Shown: positions 20,168 through 29,759 of the stretch, one piece after another
How positions within the stretch are numbered: position 1 is the first letter of the stretch
Layout: every line of letters starts with the position of its first letter
DNA from: Flavobacteriales bacterium
Lineage (GTDB): Bacteria > Bacteroidota > Bacteroidia > Flavobacteriales_G > JALEGO01
Length of the DNA: 64,000 bases
Direction: 5' to 3'
Assembly: GCA_020628935.1 (NCBI GenBank)
Contig: JAHDEG010000011.1
Location: 20,952-84,951 of the forward strand
Notes under the pieces: model-generated
Database searches by the model: none
What the model saw: only the letters and a program-made list of their open reading frames with translations
What the model was told of the DNA's origin: nothing
Program-made: the position numbers and the translations under genes

Positions 20168-21772
20168 TTACTTAGCTTTTATAGCTGTATAGTTTAACTT
20201 AACACCTTCGTTACCAATCATTATTGGATCGTCATTAATTCGTCCTTCTTCTGGGCCGTTTTCTAACTTTAAAACACCACGAGGGCAGACTGCAGCACAC
20301 ACACCGCAACCTACACAAGAAGATCGTACAATATTCTGTCCTTTTTGAGCATATGCTCTAACATCTATACCTTGTTCGCAATAGGTTGAACAATTACCAC
20401 AAGATATACACTGTGCACCATTGGTTGTAATTCTGAAACGAGATTTAAAACGCTGAACCAAGCCCATGTAAGCAGCTAATGGACAGCCAAAACGGCACCA
20501 AACACGATTACCAAAGATTGGATAAAAACCCGTACCAATTACGCCAGAAAAAATTGAGCCAATTAAAAAACCATACCAACTTCTTATATCAAAAACAGAT
20601 ATACCTAGTAAGGAAGCTTTAACATTTTCTGAATCACTGGCATTTAACACATTGTATGTGTGATAACCCGTCCAAGCAGTCATTACAATAGCGAAAACAA
20701 GCACACCATGAATTATATATCGCTCAAATTTCCAAGCTTTGATTGATTTATCTGAATGCTGACGATATGGATCGCCCAACGTTTCTGCCAAGCCACCACA
20801 GCCACAAACCCATGAACAATACCAACGTTTACCATAAAAATAAACAAGGGTTGGCACAATAATTACCGATAAAAGTATTCCCCAAAAGAAAACAAATTTA
20901 CCAACGTTACCATATTCAAAAAGCTGCTTGACATTCCAATCGAACAGGAAATCATAATCTAATGGCCAAGCGTTTTTTAAATCTACCGCAGGCATATTAA
21001 ATAGTGGTAGTATTTCCACCAATAAAAAAGCAAAAATTAGCTGGAAAAAGATAACTGAAAGCGTTCTTACAATTTGGTAATTATTATGGCGATATTTAAT
21101 AATCATACGTATTCCCATTACAGTCATTACTGTACAATAGAGCACTCCATATAAAAACCACTGACTTGATTCTCCTCCAGAAATAAATTCTTTAATAGGC
21201 TCTACGATTTGTATTTGACTCACCAAAAACTGAGGATTAAAGTACAATAACACGTAAAAACCAACTAAATAGACAAAAACCAACCAAGCTATCCAGCCTC
21301 TGTTGGTAGACGGGTTCTGATACACATGATTATTTTTAATTCCGGCAGGGCCTAATGTAACAACTTGTGGTATGATATACATCAAGGCCCCAATTACACC
21401 TAAACCAAAGGTCAAAAATAAAAGTAAGCCTTGCGATGTTACAAACCAACCTACGGTATTTTTTTTAATTAGCTGATATGTAAGTTGGCCTGAACCTACA
21501 TACATTACCTTGTCCCACTCTTTTGCTTCTTTATACTTTTGATTTTTTTTATTGTAAATATCTGAAACAAGACCACTAATTTTAATAGGATTGCTAAATG
21601 TGCCCTGCAGCGCATCTGACAGCTCTGAGCCTATACTTTTATACACGTTTTCATTTACGGTTTCTTTAACACTATTTTTAGTAAACTCTACCTTACTAAG
21701 AAAGGTAGAGGATGTAAACAACACCAATGCACCTAAAAATAAGGTCATTCCAATACTCTGAATAATTTTCAT
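20168..21772 (-). CDS. Membrane 4Fe-4S polyferredoxin (NapH/NosR/CcoG-like)
   Basis: Multi-TM; CSWVCGCGGLAETLG and CRFGCPLAAYMG cysteine motifs plus two 4Fe-4S clusters CISCGNCSTYCEQGI and CVGCGVCAAVCPRG. Confidence 0.9.
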   Translation of the reverse strand: MKIIQSIGMTLFLGALVLFTSSTFLSKVEFTKNSVKETVNENVYKSIGSELSDALQGTFSNPIKISGLVSDIYNKKNQKYKEAKEWDKVMYVGSGQLTYQLIKKNTVGWFVTSQGLLLFLTFGLGVIGALMYIIPQVVTLGPAGIKNNHVYQNPSTNRGWIAWLVFVYLVGFYVLLYFNPQFLVSQIQIVEPIKEFISGGESSQWFLYGVLYCTVMTVMGIRMIIKYRHNNYQIVRTLSVIFFQLIFAFLLVEILPLFNMPAVDLKNAWPLDYDFLFDWNVKQLFEYGNVGKFVFFWGILLSVIIVPTLVYFYGKRWYCSWVCGCGGLAETLGDPYRQHSDKSIKAWKFERYIIHGVLVFAIVMTAWTGYHTYNVLNASDSENVKASLLGISVFDIRSWYGFLIGSIFSGVIGTGFYPIFGNRVWCRFGCPLAAYMGLVQRFKSRFRITTNGAQCISCGNCSTYCEQGIDVRAYAQKGQNIVRSSCVGCGVCAAVCPRGVLKLENGPEEGRINDDPIMIGNEGVKLNYTAIKAK

Positions 21773-21780
21773 AATCTTAT

Positions 21781-23139
21781 TTATTTTTGAGAGAGGTTAA
21801 ATATTCGTTTCCAACTCTTCTTTTTAGGTTTAATTGATGTATTATTTTCACTGTTAAATTGCTGAACGATTTGCTTTTCGTACTGAGAATAAAGCTCAGG
21901 ATCAAAGTTTGCGTCTTTTAAATGCTCTAACACATATTCGATTGACATTTTATCCGTTAACCAACGGTCAAACAGCTCATGCCTTAATCGTATTCCGAAA
22001 GTATTTATGCCTTTAAACTCGTGCGTTTTTGTATTAAACACAAAATAAAGACTTAAATATTTTGTAGGATGCTCCCAGTAAAAAACAGACTCGTTTTCTT
22101 GCGGTTTAGCGAACACCCAACCATAGGTTTGGTACTCAATATCAAAGAATTTGGCAGAATTAAACCAATTACCAGGTTTATAAGCTGTTTTAGCTCCAGT
22201 AAGCGTATATGCTAATGTTTCACCCATCATTTTACCTGTATACCAAACTTGCTCTAAATTTCTTCTTCCGGTAGGATGTTCTTTAAACTCTGCACAATCA
22301 CCAATTGCATAAACATCTTTAATGGATGTTTCAAGGTATTCATTAACCAAAATACCTTTATCGGTTTTTAAGGAAGTGTTTTTAAGGAAGTCGATATTTG
22401 GGCTAACTCCTGCTGTTAAACCGACCAATTGACAGTCTATTTTTTCGCCCGACTTAGTAGTAATCTTACTTACTCTACCATTTGAACCTGCATGAATCTC
22501 GGCCAATTCGGTATTTAACTGCAAATCGATATGATAGTCGGTTGTCATGTGTCGCTCAATCATTTTGGCTTGTGGTTCAGGCAAAACCCCACCCCAAAAA
22601 GCGCCTTCTCTTACTAAAAAAGTAACTGGGTAGTTTCTTGTGTGTAACATTTCGGCTAATTCAATCCCTATTAAACCGCCCCCAATAATTACACTTCTAT
22701 TAATACCATTTTTTGTGTTTTCTTCTAGTAATTCTAAATCCTTATAACTATACAAGCCTTGAACCCCCGGCAAATCTTGACCCGGCCAGCCAAATTTATT
22801 GGGTTTAGATCCTACGGCTAAAACCAACGAGTCGTATTTCATACTCGAGCTAGTTTCAAAATTCAGCTGTTTGTTTTCAAAATTAATATCAGTTACGTGA
22901 TCAAATTTTAAATCAATTTTATTTTTCTCCCAAAAATCATTCTCGTAAGGTTGCGTATCTTTCAAACGCATATGGCCCATGTATATGTACATTAGTGCCG
23001 TTCTAGAAAAAAAATATTCTGTTTCTGAGGATATGATTGTGATTTTGCAATCGCTATTTTTGCGTACAAAACGAGCGAGAGTAACTCCAGAAATACCATT
23101 TCCTATAATAACAATATGATCATTTGAACCTGCACTCAT
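21781..23139 (-). CDS. NAD(P)/FAD-dependent oxidoreductase (pyridine nucleotide-disulfide family)
   Basis: IVIIGNGISGVTLARFVRK, SVIIGGGLIGIELAEMLHTR, DVYAIGDCAEF. Confidence 0.93.
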   Translation of the reverse strand: MSAGSNDHIVIIGNGISGVTLARFVRKNSDCKITIISSETEYFFSRTALMYIYMGHMRLKDTQPYENDFWEKNKIDLKFDHVTDINFENKQLNFETSSSMKYDSLVLAVGSKPNKFGWPGQDLPGVQGLYSYKDLELLEENTKNGINRSVIIGGGLIGIELAEMLHTRNYPVTFLVREGAFWGGVLPEPQAKMIERHMTTDYHIDLQLNTELAEIHAGSNGRVSKITTKSGEKIDCQLVGLTAGVSPNIDFLKNTSLKTDKGILVNEYLETSIKDVYAIGDCAEFKEHPTGRRNLEQVWYTGKMMGETLAYTLTGAKTAYKPGNWFNSAKFFDIEYQTYGWVFAKPQENESVFYWEHPTKYLSLYFVFNTKTHEFKGINTFGIRLRHELFDRWLTDKMSIEYVLEHLKDANFDPELYSQYEKQIVQQFNSENNTSIKPKKKSWKRIFNLSQK

Positions 23140-23307
23140 TTAATAAATTTAATTTAAAGGTATAAATACTTTGTTGCAAACCTAAATTCCCAAAACAATA
23201 GAATTCAATAAACGGTCTAGAACTAATTTCCTTACAGTTGAATCAATGAATTTCACCTCATAAAGTATTAGGTTGTATTCTAGCTTATGTAATTAGGTAA
23301 AAAGTGT

Positions 23308-23315
23308 TACTTTTG
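23308..23315 (+). promoter_or_regulatory. Putative Bacteroidota -7 element (TACTTTTG)
   Basis: TAnnTTTG consensus 17 nt upstream of ATG 23333. Confidence 0.5.
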
Positions 23316-23332
23316 TTGCAAATTGAGTTTTT

Positions 23333-24115
23333 ATGAAACAGATTGGCAAACTTTTATTTCCTGCATTACTTATAATTTTAGGACTAATAGCTATTATAAT
23401 TGGAAACAATACTGATCAAAATGGGCTATTTCTTTTTGGAGCTTTTGTAACACTAATTATTGGCGTAACCGCACTACTTGCTATTCTTAATGTTTTTAAC
23501 AAAACTGTTAGAATTATTTTACTTGTTGTTTTTTTAGCAGGTTCTGGTTTATTAGCATTTTACGATGTAAATTCAATTCAAAAGCCTCTTGAGTTTGAAA
23601 AAACGAAAGAAGCGAGATATGCAGCGGTTGTACAAAGAATGAAGGATATAAGAGAAGCTCAAAAAGGATATAAATCTGCCAAAGGTAACTATGCACCAAC
23701 ATTAGATACTTTAGCAATGTTTATTTTGCAAGACTCTATGCCAATTGTAAAAGCAATTGGAGATAGACCAGACACATTAACAGAAGCTAAAGCGTTAGAA
23801 TTAGGAATAATGAAAAGAGATACTATTCAGGTTTGGGCTAAAGAGAAGATTTTTAATAGTAAATATTTAGCTACAAGGAACTCGCAGTTTGCACTTGCTG
23901 TGGATTCTTTCGAGTACATTCCCTTTACAAAAGGAGAAAAATTTAATATGTCTGTAGGTGAAGTCGAAAAAAACAATGTTAAAGTAAAAACTTTGTATGT
24001 ATCTGCACCTAACGCAGTAATTTTCCCTGACTACGACAAAAACTTTTATGTTAGCCTTAGAGATTTAGAATTCGGATCTACAACCGATCCTGTATTAAAC
24101 GGTAATTGGGAATAA
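23333..24115 (+). CDS. Membrane protein of unknown function
   Basis: 260 aa, two to three N-terminal TM helices then soluble domain; sits upstream of DUF3822-rsmD. Confidence 0.8.
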   Translation: MKQIGKLLFPALLIILGLIAIIIGNNTDQNGLFLFGAFVTLIIGVTALLAILNVFNKTVRIILLVVFLAGSGLLAFYDVNSIQKPLEFEKTKEARYAAVVQRMKDIREAQKGYKSAKGNYAPTLDTLAMFILQDSMPIVKAIGDRPDTLTEAKALELGIMKRDTIQVWAKEKIFNSKYLATRNSQFALAVDSFEYIPFTKGEKFNMSVGEVEKNNVKVKTLYVSAPNAVIFPDYDKNFYVSLRDLEFGSTTDPVLNGNWE

Positions 24116-24121
24116 CACCTA

Positions 24122-24907
24122 ATGGGTCAAAACGCTGAGCTAATAGCTCAACAACTTATTATTCATGTAAATCAAAAAGTAGCTGAATACTTATTAGTAT
24201 ACACTAACAAATCAGTTTATGGCTGGATAGAGTCTATTAAAGATGAACACGATCTAGTAAACAGAATTTTACACCACCGAAATAAAAATAATCTTTCTGA
24301 AACTCGTATTAAGGTTTTGATTAACCCAGATGAGTTTTTAATAATTCCTAAGGCGCTATTTGATAAAAACAATATTGCAAAAGCTTGGAATACCGTTAAT
24401 AATTCGACTCCAGAAAAGCTTTTTCAAGAGTACATAGACTTTATAAATGGATTTTTTGTTTCGAATATTTCTAACAAGCTAATCAAAATTTTAGAGAACA
24501 AACATCCTGAAATTAATATTTCAACGCATCACAAATACATTATAGAATCGCTCTCAGTTTTAGATTACACCACAGCTTTTTTTGTTTTTAAATATGACAG
24601 CAAAATTCTATTACTCAGTTTAAAGGATAACAATCTTACTTTCTATAATGAATTTCTAATAACGTCACCCAATGACGTAGCGTACTACATTTTATCAGTA
24701 TTTGAACAGCACAATATTAGTCCTACATCAACTGTGTTACTATATGACACTGTAAATACCGACTTTGATGAGGAACTATCAGTTTTAAAATCGTACATTA
24801 AAAATTGTAACCCATTAAATCTTGATTTAGTCGCAAACATTACAAGAATACAGAATAAAAATAATCTAATATCTTATAACACCATAAGCACTTTATTATG
24901 CGAATAA
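24122..24907 (+). CDS. DUF3822 family protein
   Basis: 261 aa; immediately upstream of and overlapping rsmD, a synteny I associate with DUF3822 in Bacteroidota. Confidence 0.78.
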   Translation: MGQNAELIAQQLIIHVNQKVAEYLLVYTNKSVYGWIESIKDEHDLVNRILHHRNKNNLSETRIKVLINPDEFLIIPKALFDKNNIAKAWNTVNNSTPEKLFQEYIDFINGFFVSNISNKLIKILENKHPEINISTHHKYIIESLSVLDYTTAFFVFKYDSKILLLSLKDNNLTFYNEFLITSPNDVAYYILSVFEQHNISPTSTVLLYDTVNTDFDEELSVLKSYIKNCNPLNLDLVANITRIQNKNNLISYNTISTLLCE

Positions 24908-25431
24908 TAGGAGGTAAATTTAAAGGGAGAAGAATTGTAGCCCCAAAAAAATTACCTATAAGGCCAACTACAGATTTCGCTAAAGAGGCTTTATTTAATA
25001 TTCTAAATAACCAGTTGAATTTTGAAGAGACAAGTGCATTAGACCTATTTTCCGGATCAGGAAACATTTCTTTTGAATTACTCTCCAGAGAAACAAAACA
25101 AATAATTGCTGTAGATCAAAATTACTTGTGTACAAAATTCATCTCAGAAGAATCTAAAAAATTAGAAGCTGGTAAGGTCAAATGTGTAAAATCTGAAGCT
25201 ATTAAATTTTTAAATCGCTGCGAAATTAAGTTCGATCTTATTTTTGCAGATCCTCCTTACGACTACACGTTATACACAGAGTTAATTAACGCAGTATTTA
25301 GTAATAATTTACTTTCGCCTGACGGCTTATTTGTTTTAGAACATTATACAAAAACCAACGTAGAGCATCCTAAACGATACAACACAAGAAATTATAGTGG
25401 TGTTTCTTTTAGTATGTTTGACAATAAATAA
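24898..25431 (+). CDS. rsmD: 16S rRNA (guanine(966)-N(2))-methyltransferase RsmD
   Basis: MRIIGGKFKGRRI...RPTTDFAKEALFNIL; ALDLFSGSGNISFELLSR; FDLIFADPPYDY. Confidence 0.95.
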   Translation: MRIIGGKFKGRRIVAPKKLPIRPTTDFAKEALFNILNNQLNFEETSALDLFSGSGNISFELLSRETKQIIAVDQNYLCTKFISEESKKLEAGKVKCVKSEAIKFLNRCEIKFDLIFADPPYDYTLYTELINAVFSNNLLSPDGLFVLEHYTKTNVEHPKRYNTRNYSGVSFSMFDNK

Positions 25432-25445
25432 GATTTGAGGTATAT

Positions 25446-26195
25446 ATGGGATTTTTAAAGAAATTGTTTAAAAAGAAAGTAGAAAGGTTAGATCCTATCA
25501 ATTTCGAGGTTTTTCATACTGATGTGCATTCACATCTTATTCCCGGCATTGATGATGGTGCGCAAAACATAGATCAATCTATAGAGCTTATTGAATCACT
25601 TATTGGATTGGGGTATAAAAAAATTATAACAACCCCACATATTTATATGGACTATTACCAAAATACCCCAGAAATTATTTTGGAAGGATTGAATGCCGTA
25701 CAAATAGAACTAAAAAAAAGAAACATAAATATTCAAATTGAAGCTGCAGCTGAATATTTTTTAGATGACCATTTTTTAAAAGAAATTGAAAAGGAAAACC
25801 TATTAACTTTCGGTGATAATTACGTGCTATTTGAACTACCTTTTTTAACAGAAACACCTTATTTAGCTGATGCTATATTCCAAATGCAACTAAAAGGTTA
25901 CAAACCTGTTTTAGCTCATGTTGAACGATACAATTACTGGCATCAAAGCCATGAAGAACTACACAAAATAAAAGATAAAGGGGTATTATTTCAGCTTAAT
26001 ATAAATTCTTTATCAGGAGCTTATGGGCCAGGATGTAAAGAAACAGCACAATACATGATTGAAAAAAACATGTATAATCTTGTAGGATCAGATTGCCATC
26101 ATCTCAAACATATTGAATTACTGAAACAAGCTTCTCAAGAAAAGGCTTTACACGATTTGGTTGCTCAGGGTGACTTAATAAATAGCGCGTTATAG
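25446..26195 (+). CDS. CpsB/YwqE-type tyrosine-protein phosphatase (PHP superfamily)
   Basis: DVHSHLIPGIDDGAQNIDQSIELI, KIITTPHIYMDYY, PVLAHVERYNYW, LVGSDCHH. Confidence 0.92.
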   Translation: MGFLKKLFKKKVERLDPINFEVFHTDVHSHLIPGIDDGAQNIDQSIELIESLIGLGYKKIITTPHIYMDYYQNTPEIILEGLNAVQIELKKRNINIQIEAAAEYFLDDHFLKEIEKENLLTFGDNYVLFELPFLTETPYLADAIFQMQLKGYKPVLAHVERYNYWHQSHEELHKIKDKGVLFQLNINSLSGAYGPGCKETAQYMIEKNMYNLVGSDCHHLKHIELLKQASQEKALHDLVAQGDLINSAL

Positions 26196-26203
26196 TACAA
26201 GTA

Positions 26204-27091
26204 TTAGACTGAAGTAAAACTCATCACTTTCTTATCTACGTCAATTTTTCTAGCCAAACCTGTTAGAACCTTTCCCGGGCCAACTTCAGTAAAGTTAATA
26301 GCCCCGGCAGAAATCATATTCTGAACAATCTGCGTCCAGCGAACAGGTGATGTTAACTGATCTATTAGTTTTTGCTTTATTTCATTAACATTTTTGCTAG
26401 GCTGTGCGTCAACATTTTGATATATGTGACAAATAGGTTCAGAGAATTCCGCTTCTAATATTGCCTTTTCTAATTTGCTCTTTGCAGAATTCATTAAAGG
26501 AGAATGAAATGCTCCACCAACTGGCAATAAAAGTGCTCGTCTTGCTCCTGCTTCTTTAAGTTTATCACAGGCTAGGTTTACGGCATCAACTTCTCCAGAA
26601 ATAACTAATTGGCCAGGGCAATTATAATTAGCAGGTACTACTACTCCATCAACATCCTCACATATTTGTTCTACAACATTATCTTCTAAAGCTAAAACAG
26701 CAGCCATTGTAGATGCTTGTATTTCACATGCTTCCTGCATAGCCATTGCTCTTTTATAGACAAGGCTTAACCCATCCTCAAAAGAAAGAACTTTAGCTGC
26801 CACTAAGGCTGAAAACTCACCCAATGAATGCCCCGCTACCATTGCAGGAGAAAAGTCAGGTATTGTTTGTAAAACAGCAATACTATGCACAAAAATAGCA
26901 GGTTGAGTTACCCCGGTTTGTTTCAAATCCTCTTTTTCACCGTTAAACATAATATCAGATAGTGAAAAACCAAGAATTGAATCTGCTTTATCAAATAAAG
27001 CTTTACACTCTGCATTCTGCTCATATAAATCTTTACCCATACCAGGGAACTGAGAACCTTGACCAGGAAAAACGTAAGCTTTCATATTCAA
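26204..27091 (-). CDS. fabD: Malonyl CoA-acyl carrier protein transacylase
   Basis: YVFPGQGSQFPGMGKDLY, VAGHSLGEFSALVAA, GGAFHSPLM, EVGPGKVLTGLARK. Confidence 0.96.
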   Translation of the reverse strand: MNMKAYVFPGQGSQFPGMGKDLYEQNAECKALFDKADSILGFSLSDIMFNGEKEDLKQTGVTQPAIFVHSIAVLQTIPDFSPAMVAGHSLGEFSALVAAKVLSFEDGLSLVYKRAMAMQEACEIQASTMAAVLALEDNVVEQICEDVDGVVVPANYNCPGQLVISGEVDAVNLACDKLKEAGARRALLLPVGGAFHSPLMNSAKSKLEKAILEAEFSEPICHIYQNVDAQPSKNVNEIKQKLIDQLTSPVRWTQIVQNMISAGAINFTEVGPGKVLTGLARKIDVDKKVMSFTSV

Positions 27092-27151
27092 ATATTTAAT
27101 TTATTTGAGAAAAGAATTTAAAGCTGATTTAATACAACCATCAGTATAGTA

Positions 27152-27751
27152 TCAAGACAACTTAGCAGATATTAAATTAATGAATTCCTTGCGAGTTGTA
27201 TCCTTCAAAAAAGCACCTTTAAAGGCAGAAGTAGTTGTAACAGAATTTTGCTTCTGTACCCCCCTCATTTGCATACACATGTGCTTTGCTTCAATCACTA
27301 CAGCAACACCAAGAGGCCTTAAAGTTTCCTCAATACAATCGGTTATTTGATCAGTTAAACGTTCTTGAACTTGTAACCGTCTAGCAAATGCATCAACAAC
27401 CCTAGGTAATTTACTTAAACCAACAATGTGCCCATTTGGTATATAGGCTATATGTGCTTTACCAAAAAAAGGCAGCATATGGTGTTCACACAAAGAATAC
27501 AACTCTATATCCTTAACAATTACCATTTGACTGTAGTCTTCTTTAAACATGGCCGATTTTAGTATCTCTTTAGCATCTAAATCGTAACCTTGAGTTAAAA
27601 ACTGCATCGCTTTAGCAGCACGTTCAGGCGTTTTTAATAATCCTTCTCTATCAACATCCTCCCCAATTTCTTTAATGATTGATTTATAACTTGCAGAAAC
27701 TACTTTGGTTTGCTCTGCATTATATTCATGCACTTTTTTATAATTACTCAT
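27152..27751 (-). CDS. folE: GTP cyclohydrolase I
   Basis: [76 protein letters not shown]. Confidence 0.96.
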   Translation of the reverse strand: MSNYKKVHEYNAEQTKVVSASYKSIIKEIGEDVDREGLLKTPERAAKAMQFLTQGYDLDAKEILKSAMFKEDYSQMVIVKDIELYSLCEHHMLPFFGKAHIAYIPNGHIVGLSKLPRVVDAFARRLQVQERLTDQITDCIEETLRPLGVAVVIEAKHMCMQMRGVQKQNSVTTTSAFKGAFLKDTTRKEFINLISAKLS

Positions 27752-27756
27752 AATAT

Positions 27757-28167
27757 TTATCCGTAATATTCTACAAAATTATTTTCAGTTTCAGTAAGCT
27801 TTATACAATGTAAATCGGCACCTAGTTGCTTAATTTCATCCACCAAAACATTCCATATTTCAATAGCTAAAACTTCGGTTGAAGCTCGCTTATCCTTCAT
27901 AAAATCTACTTCAACATTTATGTTTTTGTGATCTAGTTTTTGAATCACATGCTCATCTACAACCTTACTCAATTGTTTTAAATCAATAACCCAACCTTCA
28001 TCATCTCTTAGCTCACCCTTAACAGTAATATACAATACGTAGTTATGACCATGCCAATTAGGGTTTGAACAGTTCCCGAAAACCTCTTTATTTTTTTCAT
28101 CGGTCCATTTAGGGTTGTATAAACGGTGAGCAGCATTAAAACGTTCTCTCCTAGTTAAGTGTATCAT
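27757..28167 (-). CDS. 6-pyruvoyl tetrahydropterin synthase family protein
   Basis: [68 protein letters not shown]. Confidence 0.92.
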   Translation of the reverse strand: MIHLTRRERFNAAHRLYNPKWTDEKNKEVFGNCSNPNWHGHNYVLYITVKGELRDDEGWVIDLKQLSKVVDEHVIQKLDHKNINVEVDFMKDKRASTEVLAIEIWNVLVDEIKQLGADLHCIKLTETENNFVEYYG

Positions 28168-28267
28168 ATATTATATTTTTGTTTCAAACGTTTGACTAAC
28201 AAAGCGGCTAAGTATATGTTTACATCATCCCTATTGCTTACAAAAGTATTCAGTTTATCTTTACACT

Positions 28268-28933
28268 ATGGCTATTTTAATAATTTCAGCATCCGCTAAA
28301 GAAATTGAATTTTTACCAGGTGTCAAAAATAAAGAAATTTTAATTGGTGAGGTAACTGACATAAATTCAAACTATAGCCTATTAATTGTTGGAATAGGCA
28401 TTGCATCTGCAACCTATAACCTAACAAAAAACATTAACACCATTAAAGAGTATTCTTTCAAAAAAATACTAAACATAGGTATAGCCGGTTGTTTTAGTAA
28501 AAAAATCTCATTAACTACTGTAGTTCACATATCTAATGATCAGTTTGGCGATTTAGGAGCAGAAGACGGTGATAGTCTCCAAACTGCTTTTGATTTGGGG
28601 TGGGTAAAAAATAATGAATTCCCATTTACTAATTGCAAGTTAAAATTGCTTAATAATGATAACAAAAACATTCAATCTCTAGAAGCTATTACAGTTAACA
28701 AAGGCTCAGGAAGCCAACACACAATAAGTATATTAAAGAATAAGTTTGCTGATGCTCAAATAGAAAGCATGGAAGGAGCCGCTATCGCTTATGTGCTCAT
28801 TAAGGAAGGAATGAATATTCTACAGATAAGAGCAATTTCCAATTATATAGCAACCCGAAATTTTTCTGAGTGGAAAATCACAGAAGCCATTTCCATACTA
28901 AATACATACATTACTAAACAATTTAAACTATGA
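28268..28933 (+). CDS. mqnB: Futalosine hydrolase
   Basis: Nucleosidase fold: KILNIGIAGCF, VVHISNDQFGDLGAEDG, AQIESMEGAAIAYV, LQIRAISNYI; adjacent to mqnD. Confidence 0.92.
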   Translation: MAILIISASAKEIEFLPGVKNKEILIGEVTDINSNYSLLIVGIGIASATYNLTKNINTIKEYSFKKILNIGIAGCFSKKISLTTVVHISNDQFGDLGAEDGDSLQTAFDLGWVKNNEFPFTNCKLKLLNNDNKNIQSLEAITVNKGSGSQHTISILKNKFADAQIESMEGAAIAYVLIKEGMNILQIRAISNYIATRNFSEWKITEAISILNTYITKQFKL

Positions 28934-29751
28934 AAATAAGCTTAGGATATTCTCCATGCCCCAACGATACATTTATTTTTCATGCCATAGCAAATAAAAA
29001 AATTGATTTAGAAGGATTAGATTTCAACATCATTTTAGCTGATGTACAAGAACTTAACGAAATGGCAATAGCAAACAAATTAACCGTCACCAAATTAAGT
29101 TACAATGCATATTTTAAAATTCACAACAACTATCAGCTCTTAAAATACGGCAGTGCATTAGGCAAAGCATGCGGACCTTTATTAATAAGTAAATCAGAGC
29201 TAAGTATTGCAAACAAGGATTCGCTAACTGTGGCTGTACCAGGAGAAAATACAACCGCGAATTTTTTACTGAATTTCGCTTACCCAAACCTAAAAAATAA
29301 AAAATTTGTTCTTTTCTCTGATATTGAAAATATGTTACTAAACGAGCAAGTTGATTTAGGTGTTATAATTCATGAGAACAGATTTACATATCAATCAAAA
29401 GGACTTAAATTAGTAAAAGACCTTGGTAAACACTGGGAAGATAATACCTCCTCCCCAATACCTTTAGGAGGAATAGCTATTAAAAGAGATGAGACCAACG
29501 AACTAAAAAATAAAATCTCTAACCTAATAATCAAGAGCATTCAATACGCAAAACAAAATACAGAAGAAACACTAAACTACTGTAAATTGCACGCTCAAGA
29601 AATGAATTACGAAGTTATGAAGCAGCACATTAATTTGTATGTAAATGAGTTCACCGAAAATTTAGGCGATCAAGGAATTAAAGCAATTGAATTAATGGGC
29701 TCTAAAGTTTTGAATACCAACTCGTTCGATTTACCTTTGATTTATAATTAA
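28930..29751 (+). CDS. mqnD: 1,4-dihydroxy-6-naphthoate synthase
   Basis: MKISLGYSPCPNDTFIFHAI, ADVQELNEMA, LTVTKLSYNAYF, LGVIIHENRFTYQSKGLKLVKDLGKHWE, PIPLGGIAIKR. Confidence 0.95.
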   Translation: MKISLGYSPCPNDTFIFHAIANKKIDLEGLDFNIILADVQELNEMAIANKLTVTKLSYNAYFKIHNNYQLLKYGSALGKACGPLLISKSELSIANKDSLTVAVPGENTTANFLLNFAYPNLKNKKFVLFSDIENMLLNEQVDLGVIIHENRFTYQSKGLKLVKDLGKHWEDNTSSPIPLGGIAIKRDETNELKNKISNLIIKSIQYAKQNTEETLNYCKLHAQEMNYEVMKQHINLYVNEFTENLGDQGIKAIELMGSKVLNTNSFDLPLIYN

Positions 29752-29759
29752 GAATAACA

